Positions 1-11,280 are shown, numbered from the stretch's first letter. The stretch is 64,000 bases of DNA from Panicum virgatum (GCF_016808335.1 NC_053149.1:17704733-17768732), one strand, 5' to 3'. Program-made: numbers and translations. The notes: generated from the letters alone by a model not told the origin.

Positions 1-912
1 TTTAAGCACCAGATGATGCATGAGTTTGAGATGAGTGATCTAGGATTACTCACTTACTACCTTGGCATTGAGGTAGAACAGCAGAGTACTGGGATCAGTC
101 TTAAGCAAACAGGTTATGCAAGTAAGATACTTACTCAGTTTGGCATGAGTGACTGTAACTCAGTTAAGACTCCAATGGAGCCAAGGATGCAACTCCACAA
201 GGATGCTGAAGGTGAAACAGTGGATGACACTGAGTACAGAAGGGTAATTGGTTGCCTGAGATACTTACTGCATACGAGACCAGACCTGTCATTCTCAGTG
301 GGAGTTGCAAGTAGGTTCATGGAGAAACCTACCACAGCACACTTGAAAGTTGTCAAGCATATTCTGCGTTATGTGAAGGGAACAACACACTATGGTTTGT
401 TCTACCCAAAACAGCAGAAGGAAGAAGAAATCTTTGGATTTTCAGATAGTGACTTGGCAGGAGATGTGAATGACAGGAGGAGCACTGGGGGGATGGCCTT
501 CTTTCTCAATGGCAGTTTGATTACATGGTGTTCTCAGAAGCAAAAGACAGTTGCTCTGTCTTCCTGTGAGGCAGAGTTCATGGCAGCAGCAGCTGCAGCT
601 TGTCAGGCCAAATGGCTAAGAAATTTGATTGCAGAGGTTACCTGCAGAGAACCCAAGCCAATCACTGTGTTTGTGGATAACAAATCAGCCATTGCTTTGA
701 TGAAGAACCCGGTGTTCCATGGGAGGAGCAAACACATTGACACTAAGTACCACTTTATCAGAGAATGTGTGGAGAAGGGTGAGATAGTAGTTGAGTTTGT
801 CAGGTCTGAAGATCAGCGAGCAGATGCTCTAACTAAAGCGTTGCCGGTGGTGAAGCTAGCAACCATGCGACACTTGATGGGTGTACGTGATTTTGAGCCA
901 CACCAAGATTAA
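1..912 (+). CDS. Ty1/copia polyprotein, C-terminal reverse transcriptase and RNase H (partial)
   Basis: The frame is open from base 1, so the true start lies upstream. The first ~100 residues match the end of the copia reverse transcriptase (LTYYLGIEV, then YRRVIGCLRYLLHTRPDLSF), the usual bridge to RNase H. RNase H follows with GFSDSDLAGDVNDRRSTGG, SSCEAEFMAAAAAACQAKWL and the D-N-K-S-A and H-I-D-T-K-Y-H motifs, ending in ADALTKALP. In copia elements this part copies RNA into cDNA and degrades the RNA strand in virus-like particles. No stop or frameshift is visible across 300 codons, so this copy is fairly young or has been preserved. The stop at 910-912 lies nine bases before the LTR, which is the normal arrangement. 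Confidence 0.9.
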   Translation, partial: FKHQMMHEFEMSDLGLLTYYLGIEVEQQSTGISLKQTGYASKILTQFGMSDCNSVKTPMEPRMQLHKDAEGETVDDTEYRRVIGCLRYLLHTRPDLSFSVGVASRFMEKPTTAHLKVVKHILRYVKGTTHYGLFYPKQQKEEEIFGFSDSDLAGDVNDRRSTGGMAFFLNGSLITWCSQKQKTVALSSCEAEFMAAAAAACQAKWLRNLIAEVTCREPKPITVFVDNKSAIALMKNPVFHGRSKHIDTKYHFIRECVEKGEIVVEFVRSEDQRADALTKALPVVKLATMRHLMGVRDFEPHQD

Positions 913-921
913 GGAGGAGTA

Positions 922-1548
922 TGTTGGATTAATCTTGATGTTGGCGGCCTCTGAATGTTCAAGCCGATGTTTGTCTGAATGTTCAGAAAGTGCAGAAGCA
1001 AGAGGCGGGAAGCCGTTTTGTTTGGAAAGGCGTTTTCAGAGAATAGCATCTTCAGTTTTATTCGGATAAGCACCAGGCCCGAGTCTTCAGGGCAGAAGAG
1101 TGCGTAGGTGCGTGCGTTTTGATCCGTAATGTGCGGTCGTGGGATGGCACGACTGTTGGCACATGATCGGGGAGTAGTTAACTTGTAATCTAGCTTTGAC
1201 TTGTGTGTGCTAGTTAGAGAAAAGTCTCCTCTGCTTTTGTGTGAGCAGTGTGCTCTGTTCAAGAACAGAGACAGCATGGGTTCTGACGGCATGGGAGCTG
1301 AGTGGCGCATGTCGTCCGTGTTTCACTCGTTCTGGATTCTTTTGCTTCCTTCGGTTGTAAGCTTTGTTGAGATATATAATGAGAAAAGCAGCTCGGTTAG
1401 AGACTGCACCCAAAAAAAGCGCTTTTTGTGTTCCTCTGTTCTCTCGAGTACAGAGTGAGTCCAGAGTGAGTTCAGAGTTCATGAGTGTTCTTCGTTGATC
1501 TCTGAAATTCGTGAGATTGGTGCCTGATCCTTGACCTGGGTTCCATCA
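922..1548 (+). repeat. 3' LTR of the Ty1/copia element
   Basis: Starts TGTTGGATTAATC directly after the polypurine tract. It contains a TATA-like stretch (gagatatataatgag, about 1369-1383), so it could act as a promoter reading rightwards into RDR6-like copy A. The end is inferred from the point where gene-like coding resumes. Confidence 0.55.
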
Positions 1549-1549
1549 G

Positions 1550-2383
1550 CCAGGTGAAAATGAAGAGACACAGTTGCTTTCCCTCAGGCCAAGCATGAAG
1601 AAGTTCGAGTCTGACCACTATGTGTTTGAAGTGGTGTCCTGGACAAAGGTACAACCAGCATTCCTGAACCGCCAGATTATAACATTGCTAAGCACCTTGG
1701 GTGTGCCAGATTCAGTCTTTCGGCAAATGCAGAATGCGATGCTTCATAATCTCGACAGGATTTTAACGCACAGTGATGTGTCATATGAGGTTGTAAGGAC
1801 ATGTTGCCCTGAACATGGAAGTACTGCAGGGATGATGCTGAGTGCTGGGTTTGCTCCTACAAACGATCCACACCTGCGAGCAATGCTCTTGGCTATCCGG
1901 TCCTCGCTGATGCAGGGTCTTTTGGAGAAAGAAAGGATTTCTGTGCCCAAGGGAAGGTGGTTGGTTGGCTGTCTTGATGAACTTGGGATCCTTGAGCATG
2001 GGCAATGTTTTATCCGGGCCTCAGCACCATCTGTAAACAAGCATTTTCTGAGGCACAGCCCAATATTTTCCTCAACAAGCAAAAAGGCAGAGACCATTGT
2101 TGGTACAGTTGTGATCGCAAAGAACCCATGTCTTCATCCAGGGGATGTCCGTATCCTTGAAGCAGTTGATGTTCCAGAACTGCATCAGCTTGTTGATTGC
2201 TTGGTCTTTCCCAGGAAAGGTGACAGGCCACACGCCAATGAAGCATCAGGGAGTGATCTCGATGGGGATATCTTCTTTGTGACTTGGGATGAAAGACTTG
2301 TACCTCCGGGCAAAAGAAGCATGCCCCCTATGGATTACTCCCCAGCTGAAGCGATACAGCTACCTCGCGAAGTACTTCCACAT
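1550..2383 (+). pseudogene. RDR6-like RNA-dependent RNA polymerase, copy A, exon 1 fragment (5' half missing)
   Basis: Encodes the catalytic half of a plant RNA-dependent RNA polymerase of the RDR6 (SGS2/SHL2) type, which makes double-stranded RNA for trans-acting and phased siRNAs. The frame enters at about 1550, reads LSLRPSMKKFESD and FLNRQIITLLSTLGVPD, and contains the double-psi-barrel catalytic motif D-L-D-G-D at 2255-2269 within ASGSDLDGD. It ends at a clean donor (CAT|GTAAGT, 2384). The N-terminal ~570 residues of a normal ~1,200-residue RDR6 are absent because the copia LTR abuts the exon; they may lie left of the window. No internal stop is seen in this fragment. A shorter product could begin at the ATG at 1595, but it would lack the N-terminal domain. 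Called a pseudogene because of the truncation. Confidence 0.88.
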
Positions 2384-3419
2384 GTAAGTTCAACGATTCT
2401 TGCCATTGCTTAATTATTATTTCCCCATCCAAGAATATTCAATTTTTGTAGTTTCTGCTACTCATAGTATTAGATATTTTACTTAGGACAATCTAAACAT
2501 AGCAATATTCAGTGTAAGCTAAAAATCATCTCAGATAGGCCATCCGCTTAAACCCATATTAGTTTCATCTTCTAAGAAAGTCCCACATAAAAATTACCAT
2601 ATGGTTACAAAAAAAAGGTAGAGGATAACCTATAACAATTTAGACAGTTCCAAACTAACACCTTTGATGGTTGCAGACAAGAACCTTCGGTGTCCAGACT
2701 CCAGATACTAATTTTTGAAAATCATATCCCAAATGTTTTGGAATCAAACTGTAAGAGATACCAGTTATTTCAAATGATTTTTTTACCATCTAACATAATT
2801 AGCCTTTATTTCTAGTGGCCCGAAAACCATATGTGATGAGGTTTTTGAGCCGCCTGAATTAACCCTTTCATTATTAATGATATATATTAAATTTGCACAA
2901 CTAGTGGCTGAATGTTAGAGCAGATTCTGAGAAGTAGCAGTCAATAAGGGTAAAGTGCTGTACTGGTCTTGAGTTTAGTTTGAAATTAATTTAATGCTTG
3001 GAGTCAAAGTACATGATTGTAACCAAAGTGTTAGCTTACCAAATGTGTCATACGCCAGCTTTTTCCTTCATTTTTGGTCTATGCAACCTCTGTTAGCTGC
3101 CAGGTTTCTCTTTTCATATTATTTTTACTAAAATGAAAGTCGACTACTCCTTTTGACCTTATGATTTTGGCTTATTAATTAGATTAATACTTGGTATGAA
3201 TAATTTCAAGTCCATTACGGGGTAACTATCTCTTTATTTTGAACGTTAGTATAGTTTTGAATGCTTATTTAAAGTCCATCAGTTGATTAGTAGATGCATA
3301 AAAGAACATAAAAAAACTGTTTTCTTCATTTCAGCTGGTTTCTTTAGATTGCTTCTTTGATGGTGAAAAATATTTTTTGCCGCTAAACATGTCATTAACA
3401 ATACCTTCTGTTCGAACAG
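2384..3419 (+). other. Intron of RDR6-like copy A (about 1.04 kb)
   Basis: Bounded by GTAAGT and a pyrimidine-rich ...TTCGAACAG acceptor. It is AT-rich with no coding signal. Its last ~50 bases (catgtcattaac before the acceptor) resemble the end of the intron before exon 2 of copy B, supporting a shared origin by tandem duplication. Confidence 0.8.
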
Positions 3420-4202
3420 GATATCATTGATTTCTATTTGGAGAACATGGTAAGTGACAACCTTGGTTGGATAAGCAATGCTCATGTTGTTCATGCTGAC
3501 CGTAGCAATTCCAGAGCGATGGATGAGAAGTGCATTCAGTTGGCGGAACTAGCAGCCATTGCTGTGGATTCCCTTAAGACCAGGAAAATTGTAACAATGC
3601 CAACTTACCTTCGACCAACAGAATATCCTGACTTCATGGGCAAGGAAGATGCCATCTCCTATAAATCTGAAAAGATCCTTGGAGAGCTTTATCGGTCAAT
3701 TAAAGAAGCATATGAGTCTGATTTAGTTTCACATGGTACCAGCACTTCGGATGATCTTACTTATGACATGGATCTAGAAGTTCCAGGGGCATCAGATTTC
3801 CTCGAGGATGCTTGGCAGTGCAAGTGCTCGTACAAAGAGCAGTTGAACGCATTACTTAGTCAATACGGTATGCGCACTGAAGCAGAGCTTGTGATAGGGG
3901 AGGCATGGTCTCTTACAGGAGACAATAAGAAGCGGGACTATGAGACACAAGAGAGGCTTAACGACATATATTTCCAACTCCACCAAGAGTACCGAAGTAT
4001 ATTTGAAGGCAATGTTGAGATAACCGTGGAGAAGAAAAATCTAGTGTATGAGACCAAAGCATCCGCGTGGTACCAGGTAACATATCACCCCAACTGGATC
4101 CAACGATCAAGGGAAATGCCTCCAAGATTCAGCTTTCCATGGATCGTTGTAGATTACTTAGCAAAGATAAAGGCGAGAAAGACTGCAAAAAGTATTGATT
4201 GA
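3420..4202 (+). pseudogene. RDR6-like RNA-dependent RNA polymerase, copy A, exon 2 (C-terminal domain)
   Basis: Begins at the acceptor with DIIDFYLENMVSDNLG and continues ISNAHVVHADRS, YPDFMGKED, SYKSEKILGELYRSI, EVPGASDFLEDAWQCKCSY and ASAWYQVTYHPNW, ending at a TGA at 4200-4202. This is the conserved RDR6 C-terminal region after the catalytic barrel, in a single exon as expected for RDR6 (two coding exons). The reading frame is intact. Compared with copy B it has lost some residues usually conserved in RDR6 (for example S-L-K-T-R-K where copy B and the family have F-P-K-T-G-K), suggesting relaxed selection. The C-terminus is shorter than in rice or Arabidopsis RDR6 and ends KSID. Confidence 0.88.
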
Positions 4203-4314
4203 TGAACCTTGTATTATCTCTATATCTATATATATACTACTAAAAAGAGGCTAAGGATCATTTTTTCCCTTCGTCATGCCCCTTGGTACGTCGCCCCCTC
4301 CTCCCCCTTCGTAC

Positions 4315-4582
4315 TGTTACAATATGTCTTTATTTGATCTCATCAAAACAGCAGTCATGGTTGAGACCATGAAAGCCATGGTAACAGCCATTGTTAAGGC
4401 TATTGTAACAGCCATGGTTAAGGGCATGAATGAGCCTTATTCCTGTGAGAGAGAATTAAAAGACCACACTAATGTTATCTATAACATCTATCCTGTAATT
4501 CCCTATATATATGTAACCTTGAGATCAATAAGAGATCAACTATTGTCACTATCCAATTGTCTCTACAATTTTTACTCTAACA
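4315..4582 (+). repeat. 5' LTR of the degenerate copia element
   Basis: Starts TGTTACAAT and ends CTCTAACA, so the termini are TGTTA/TAACA. It contains a TATA-like run (ctatatatatgtaacc, about 4502-4517). Inside, 4357-4430 is built of imperfect copies of a CCATGGTAACAG-type unit. The flanking sequence that follows (cgttatcatcagc) is where a primer-binding site is expected. Confidence 0.65.
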
Positions 4583-4600
4583 CGTTATCATCAGCTCTAC
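4583..4600 (+). promoter_or_regulatory. Probable tRNA primer-binding site
   Basis: The sequence cgttatcatcagc directly after the TAACA terminus resembles the CGTTATCAGCAC sites seen after the LTRs of many plant copia elements. The assignment rests on position and resemblance only. Confidence 0.4.
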
Positions 4601-4739
4601 ACATTGAGCAAGAGAGAAAGAAGTAAATAGATCAACGATTCGAAGGGTAAGATAGCTCACCACATGCTGATTTCCCTTGATGATGGTTCTTCTCTTCCTC
4701 GCAACATCCGTGCTCGCTATCTGCATCGTCTCATGCGCC

Positions 4740-5600
4740 AGCAGCTCGTCGAGCTTCTCCGGGCTCTAGTGGGCCGTCCTTGACGTGGCAGGGGCTGTAG
4801 CCGTCATTTTCCTTCCTTTGGCTTCTTGAGCCGTGGAGGAGGACGTTGTGACATCAACGCCGCTGCCCGAAGGACGACTCGCACCAAAAGCTGGGACTCC
4901 AGCACTTTCACGACTCATTGCGGAACTCCAGAGATGCCCAACGGGCAGCCGCAGGAGGGGCCTGTCATGGTGACAGTGTTCTGTTCTCACCATGGCTGGT
5001 CCACCTATGCTTATCGCGACGCCAGTCCTCCTTCACGGGAGTACATGCTGGCAACACCGCCGAACTCTCCAACTCCGGCCACGCCCATCAACATGGTTGT
5101 GGGCAGCTCTAGCAACATGGCCCCAGCGACATCGCCTGTCCTCACCGAGCCGCAGCTCGCGCCTGCAGCTCCACCACCAGCTCCTGTGCGTCCTGGCTAC
5201 CCGACCGTAGCCGCGGCGGCCAACGCGTGCCCTGGCCTCCGCCACATCATCAAGACCGGGCACGTCCCGGCCAAGATGAGCGGCGGTGGAATGGCCCGAC
5301 GCCCTCCACCCTCAGGTTAGGGAGAGGCCAGAACACGTGCGAGGGAAACGGGGACGAGCGGTGGCGAGCGGCGATGTAGGGACACGGGGGCGGCGCATCA
5401 GTGTCGCGCGGCGGACCGGCGCGGCGGCGACGATTGCGCAACGGCGTGGCGCTAGCGGATCGGTGCTGCAGTGGCAAGGTTAGGCCTTCTATGCCGCGAC
5501 AGGTTGGGCCACACCGATCCAATGGGCCGCGCTGGCCCACCAGCGCGCCCCTCTCGTCTGGACCAAAGCGGCGGTTGGCCGAAATCGAGATTGTCTTCGC
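4740..5600. other. GC-rich leader segment of unknown origin
   Basis: About 860 bp between the copia LTR and gag, much richer in GC than the AT-rich sequence either side. Reading frames of up to 164 codons (4826-5320, +) have low-complexity Pro/Ala-rich composition and match nothing I recognise. It could be a captured host fragment, a separate insertion or element leader. From 5600 to 5910 the sequence is AT-rich and featureless. Confidence 0.3.
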
Positions 5601-5910
5601 CCACAACCCAATTATCTTTATTTATTTATACAAAATTTTAAATTCAGCAAATTTACATTCCAGTCCCTAGACTTTGAACAATTTACATTCTCAAATAATC
5701 AGAGACAAAATATTTGCTTTCAACACCATGTAATTCTCTATTTTTCATATATGTGTTCATTTCAGCACTTAATGCATTCTCATGTCCTTTAATATTATAA
5801 GTACTATGCAAATTTAATTTCCACGCTCCACTTTATTTATTCAATGTAATTATTCCTTCTAAATTGGAACAATTCTTTGAAGTTTGAGAACATATGGATT
5901 TATGTATGCC

Positions 5911-6467
5911 TAGGGATGGCAATTCCACCATGCGGATGCGGGTATCAATGGATTTTAGACCTGATTAATGCGGGTGTGGGTCCTATATTCCATCCGTGGG
6001 TGGACCCGCACCCACATATCACCCGCACCCGCATATTGCGCGTGTCAGTGCGGGTTTGAGATTCCACCCGTTGGTGGACCCGCACCCATCCGAAAACAAA
6101 GAAACCTCAGCTCAGCCCGCTTAGATAAGACCCAACCGAACTATCCTAACTATAAAATGAGCATAGAAACTTATGAATTGTTAGTTTGTCCTTATTACTT
6201 TGAACTTATAGATTTGTTGTTAGTTTGCCCTTATTGCTTATAGAAATATGCTGTTTGACTATTTAAATTGATGAATTTGTGTATTTTTATTATATCTGTT
6301 GCAACACCCACGAGCATCAGAAACCCACCCAAAACCCGTGGGTGCGGGTGCAGGTGCAAAAATGCACCCGCGGGTCTGCCTGCGGGCGGGTTTTTTCCAA
6401 CCCCACGGGTTTTCCAGTGGGTGGGTTTTCGCCAAACCCGCACCCGCATCCGCGGGTGCCATCCCTA
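5911..6467. mobile_element. Non-autonomous hAT-like element, 557 bp, with TSD
   Basis: Terminal inverted repeats TAGGGATGGCAAT at the left and ..GTGCCATCCCTA at the right. Flanking 8-bp duplications are TGTATGCC (5903-5910) and CGTATGCC (6468-6475), identical at seven of eight bases. Both arms contain many cccgcaccc / gggtgcggg units in opposite orientation, so the element can form a large hairpin. There is no transposase. TIR and TSD size are those of the hAT superfamily. Confidence 0.85.
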
Positions 6468-6620
6468 CGTATGCCCCAGCATTGTAATAATCCTTCCTAC
6501 TCGGATTTTCTACCAAAGTGAAGGAAATTTAATTTATTGTTCAAGTTCATCTTGAATTCAAAAAATTTCATAAACATGCCATAATTTCTCAAAAGTTTTG
6601 GCTATTACACTGTCGGTGAG

Positions 6621-7648
6621 ATGGCAACCAAAGAGTTTGATATCCTCTCTCTTTGATGGTTCCAATTTCCCTTGTTGGGCGATAGATCTCAAAGTGAATC
6701 TGTCGACACTTGGACTATACAGATGTATATATGAAATAGCAGCGGGGACTGTTACTCCCTCGAGTATGTCGAATTACTCCACCTTAAGGTGATGAGGAAT
6801 CATATCCATCCGCATTTGAAAATGGAGTACATGTATGAGAAGGATCCACGTGCTTTATGGACAGCTCTGAAAAATCGATTTGAACAGCACAAAGCTATTA
6901 TCCTCCCTGAGGCAAAGTATGAGTGGAATCACTTACGCCTACAGGATTTTAAAACTTTAGATGAGTTCAACCATGCTGTTCATAAGATATGCTCTAAGCT
7001 CCGATTTTGTGAGAAAGAACCTTCTAAAGCGGAGAAAATTGTGAAGACTTTGTCTACAGTGCTTCCGTCAGAATGGATAATTACTCAACAATACCGTGAG
7101 AAGAATTTCATAGAATATTCTTGGCTTATTCAAACATTTAAATAGGCAGAAAAGAGCAATGAGCTCACTGTGTGGAAGTCAAACCAGCGCCCATCGGGCA
7201 CGGCACCACTGCTTGAAGTACATGTAAATGCGAAAAAGAATAGTTCCAACAGGAACAAACAATCCAGAAATTCCACAGGCAACGACAAACACAAGAGAGC
7301 CAACAAGCCATGTGTGAATGTCCAAAAGTGGAAAGGCATTTCTAGGAACAAAAATGATAATGGCAACAAGACCGCCTGGTGCGGTTGAGAGCAATCATGT
7401 TACTAATAAGTGCGGATCCCTAAGCATCTTGTTGAACTATACATGAAGTCCATGCGTCATACACAAAACACCCAGAAGCATGAAGCACACTTTGTTTTTG
7501 GAGTGCTGGAGACTGAAGATATGGACCCATCCCTCAAGGAGCGGGAACGGGCAACAACAAGACTCCGCCAAATGAAGAAGGCTCTTTTGACATCGATGAC
7601 ATGCTCGTGGATTTCTCTTCCAATGACATTTTTGGAGACCTCAAATAG
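6621..7648 (+). pseudogene. Copia gag (UBN2-type), frameshifted
   Basis: The likely start is the ATG at 6621 (MATKEFDILSL). The frame breaks at about 6654, where an extra base moves the continuation (DGSNFPCWAIDLKVNLS) to another frame. The body (6789-7145) reads IHPHLKMEYMYEKDPRALW, LPEAKYEWNHLRLQDF and YREKNF, typical of the nucleocapsid-forming gag of plant copia elements. After a stop at 7143-7145 come a Lys/Asn-rich tail and RIPKHLVELYMKS, which normally follows the CCHC zinc knuckle; the knuckle cysteines are lost. The end (DIDDMLVDFSSNDIFGDLK) stops with TAG at 7646-7648. At least three disruptions make it non-functional. Gag ends before protease begins, so gag and pol were separate frames in this family. 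Confidence 0.8.
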
Positions 7649-7811
7649 GCTCCATAGCTTTATTATTTAAATTTGTGAAAGTATTCATTGTAATAAAGAC
7701 ATGATGTTGCTACATTTATATCAATTGTAATAATGCACCTGCTATTTAAATATATTTCTATGTACTTACTACAATTTGCATTTATTCTTATAAATTTAAA
7801 TTCTACATTAT

Positions 7812-10800
7812 TGTGACACTTCAGGTGTCTCTAACTGTTAGATCAAAGTTCAATGTGTGAATATTGTGTTTATTCTTGTATGATAGTTAAAAATTTGCAG
7901 TACAAAATCAGGGGTGTTTTAGTAATTATGAAAAATTACAAGTCCCTTTTTGCAAAAAGTTTTGACTTAGGGAGTAATTTCAATTTTGTGAAGGGCTTTT
8001 TTGCAAATATGCTAGTAATCATTACTTTGGCAGCTTTATTTCATTTTAGTCCAATTGTATTGTGATTTTGCTATCAAAAACTATTTTTACTTAATTAATT
8101 AGAGTTCATTTGAATTTTTTGAAAATATTTTCAAATCCTTTGATCTAGTGCAAATTTATACAACATGAAAGTTGTAGATCTTGAAAAACTGAACAACTTT
8201 TATTTTGGGCACTTTTTCATTTGAGCTCTAGTTCAGTGGCAAATTTTAGTTTACACTCATGCCCCTGAACTTTTCACAAATTACAAATAAGTCCCCAACC
8301 TCATCCCCTACCTCCAGCTTCACCGGAGCTTCGGCAGCGCCACCGCCGCCGGTTTTCCCCGCCCACCGGCCGCTCGGGCCGCCGATTGGAGCGCCGCCAA
8401 GCCTCCCTAAAACCCCCTGGCCCCACTCCTCTCCTCGCTGGCGCCTCTCCTTTCCTCCACGATGCGCCGCAGCGCCGCCGCCCCTGTTTTGAATTTGGGC
8501 GAGCTCAATCGGCGCTGGAACTGGCTCCCAAGCCACCTTGCTGCCTCCACGAGTCGTGCATGAAGTCCCGCAGCCTCTAGCACCGCCTTTATTGGCCTGC
8601 TAGCCCCGTGCCACGCCGCCCCGAGGGCCTCCCTTCGCGCCACCTCACCGGCCGCCCATGGAAAAGCCAGTGCCGCCGCCTGATCCTGCCCATGGCCTCC
8701 GGCAAGCTCATCCCCTCCTTCTCTTGCTTATCCCCTCCATTCTTGGCCTATAAATAGCCCCGGCCGAGCCCTATTGCCGGCATTCCATCCCGCTGCCCCT
8801 CTTCACAACTCCGGCGAGCTCTGCCCGCCGCCGACCCGCCGCCACAGCGCCGCTCCGACCACCACAACCCCCTAGCTAGCTTCGCCTTGATCCCGCAAAG
8901 CTAACCCGCCACTTCTCGCCGCCGTTCCCCTGCCGGAGCACCGCCGTCATCAAGCACCCCCGCCGCCGCGCTCTGCTCTTCGCCAACGAGCCCCCTCCGG
9001 CCATCCCGCGCCCCACTCTAACCCTCCAACAGGTGCGCCTTGAGCCGCTCATGCTCCCTGGCCCCTTGGCCCTCGCCGCCGGCGACCCCCCTCGCCGGAA
9101 ATCTGGCCGGTCAAACCACCCCCCCACCTCTGACCCCGGTCAAGGACCTGATTGCAATGATTCAAAACTTTCCAGGGTCCTTTCTGCAAAAGAAACAAAC
9201 CCCTTTCAATCTTTTTCAGTGAACTTTGAAAATTCCTAGGAAATTGCAAAAAAATCAGAAAAATGTCAAACCAATTTTGTTATATTCTTTGTAATTAGCT
9301 CTACAAGTTTGATGTTGTAGGTTTAAGCTGAATCCTTGTGTAGCAAAAATCTAAAAATAGATTTTAGTTATAGTTCTTTTATTTGTATCCTATGATCTAG
9401 AACCACGTTAATTGTGAATTTTGGACCATGAGTAGTATAAGCTATGAGTGACTTGTGTAAATTTTGTAGTCCCTTTTAGCTTGTGCTTTTGCACATTTTG
9501 GCTATGTATTGTTTGTATCTTGAAGGATTTAATTAAATTCTTTCTGTGGATTGTTTGATTCGTTGAATTACAACTTTATAGTGAAGGAAAGCTATACTCA
9601 AGCACCTCACTATTTCCAATTATTGCATTTCATATAAAAGTCACCCCGCTAGCAGATGGAACGGACGAGCTCATCCAGGAACCAGACGGGGATATTTCTG
9701 AAGCCCAGGCCAACGTTGTTGAATTAACTGAAGCCCCGAACTCCGATTCGGAAGAGCCAAAGCCTACTGACCCCATAGACACTACTACAAGCAAGCAACG
9801 GTGCATAATCCTATTATTTTAAATTATACAATTTATTACTATATACTTGTGCATTTAAGTTATTGGAGTTGAATGAAAACCTTAGATGCATAATTCTAGG
9901 TACCTATTGATTGAACACTAAAACTGAGTCCGCTTAGATGCTATGCTAATAGGACTGGTAAAAGTCGAGTGATTACCTGTCACTCGCGAGCTATATAGAA
10001 GTTGATTGTTTATATTCTTGCAATCACTATAAGGATCATGGACGGATTTGGTTACAGGCTTCATAGTTGAAATCCGCCTGTGTTGATAAATTACTAAGGC
10101 CGCAGGTTGAGGTAGAGGTAGTTAAGCATTTGAAAGTACTAGCCACATGCCGTAAATATGGTACGCGGTAAGCCTAGTAACTGATCGGCCCGGCAAATGG
10201 ACATACCTCCCACTCTCTCTCTCTCTCTCTTAGAGATAGGAAGTTAAATTATGTTGCAACACCGCGGCTACAAAGATGTGGTGGTTCTTTGTAGGCAGGG
10301 AGAGTGGTCCTGATCCATGAACCGGAATGAGAAGTAAATGGTTGCTTGGGAGTGACTCGACAGTGCTCCAAGCGTGTGTGCTAGGTTTGTCCTTGCAAGG
10401 TTAGAAATCCAATTCAGAATCGTCTGTTTCTCGCGGAATTTGAGAATGATTGATCCCTTTGCTACATAGAGTAAGAAGTGGAACCATGGAGATATCAAAT
10501 ATGGTTGAATGAAATTAATTCCTCTACCATGTTTGTATAGATAGGTGCATACCTAGAATGGTTAATCCAACTAGAATTTGGAAGCTAAAATTTAAAATTA
10601 AGGACATACTCTTTGTGGCTTTTCAGCAAAAGAAAACCCAGAACCTTTCCAAGCCTAGCGTGTCTAGATATGGGGCTATTATATATCCTTAGTCGGATCA
10701 GTCTTGCTGAGTATTAGTATACTCAGTCTTGTTAGTGACTTTGTTTTCAGGGATGACCTTGGAAGATCCAAACACTAGTTTAGCTTGGCCTAGTATTTTA

Positions 10801-11240
10801 CATTCTAGCTGGTCTATGGAATGGGAACCATCTTCGACCAGCAATGACACAGCTCAATGATGTCATACTCTGGCTTACCATGGCATCTACCCTACGACAT
10901 TGGTGTATAGTTGTGTTTTAAATTCCGCTGCAGAATTTATAAAGTAAGCATAGCTTACTTGTATCTCTTTTAGAATCTTCTAAATAAGCTTGTAAAAGTT
11001 AGAATTTTAGCATACTAGCTTCAAAACTCTGATGTAAAGCACACCTCTTATCTATGGGATGTAAAATATTGTGTTGTATCTCTGACTCACCTTCGTGCGG
11101 GACGTATACTTGTTTTACGATCAGATATTCAGTGGTTACATCGGGATGTTACCCGACAGACCAAAGATTATACCGGTTAAGGTGCGCTTTGATGTTTAGC
11201 GCACTCGATCTGGTGTGTATTTCAAAATGGTTCTGCCACA
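7812..11240 (+). mobile_element. Solo LTR of a large Ty3/gypsy-like element (3.43 kb) with perfect TSD
   Basis: Begins TGTGACACTTC and ends GGTTCTGCCACA (TGTG...CACA termini). It is flanked by identical ATTAT duplications at 7807-7811 and 11241-11245. Removing it brings the copia gag 3' spacer next to the copia protease start, confirming the borders. It contains a (CT)n run near 10209-10230, a GC-rich block at 8290-9130 and a tataaatagcc TATA-like box near 8748. No coding domain is present. The length and termini resemble long LTRs of grass gypsy families; orientation is taken from the TATA position and is tentative. Confidence 0.88.
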
Positions 11241-11280
11241 ATTATATAGATTGTTGGGAGTCAATCCAATGGAATAAGAG

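Larger units (their letters stand above)
1..1548 (+). mobile_element. Ty1/copia retrotransposon, 3' end with LTR (element starts before the window)
   Basis: The window opens inside a copia element: reverse transcriptase C-terminus and RNase H, a stop codon, a purine-rich tract (aaggaggagta) and then an LTR beginning TGTTGGATT. The element runs directly into RDR6-like exon sequence on its right, so it appears to have inserted into that gene. The right border is placed near 1548 (a CA just before gene-like sequence resumes) and is uncertain by tens of bases, because the 5' LTR lies outside the window. Confidence 0.8.

Noticed and set aside
1550..4202. RDR6-like copy A as a complete functional gene
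   Set aside because: The N-terminal ~570 residues are missing at the LTR junction; only the 3' half is present in the window.
5911..6467. GGGTGC-type repeats considered as interstitial telomere
   Set aside because: Plant telomere repeat is TTTAGGG; these units lie inside a TIR/TSD-bounded hAT element.
10209..10230. (CT)n run considered as a CRISPR-like or regulatory array
   Set aside because: A simple microsatellite inside a solo LTR, with no spacers.
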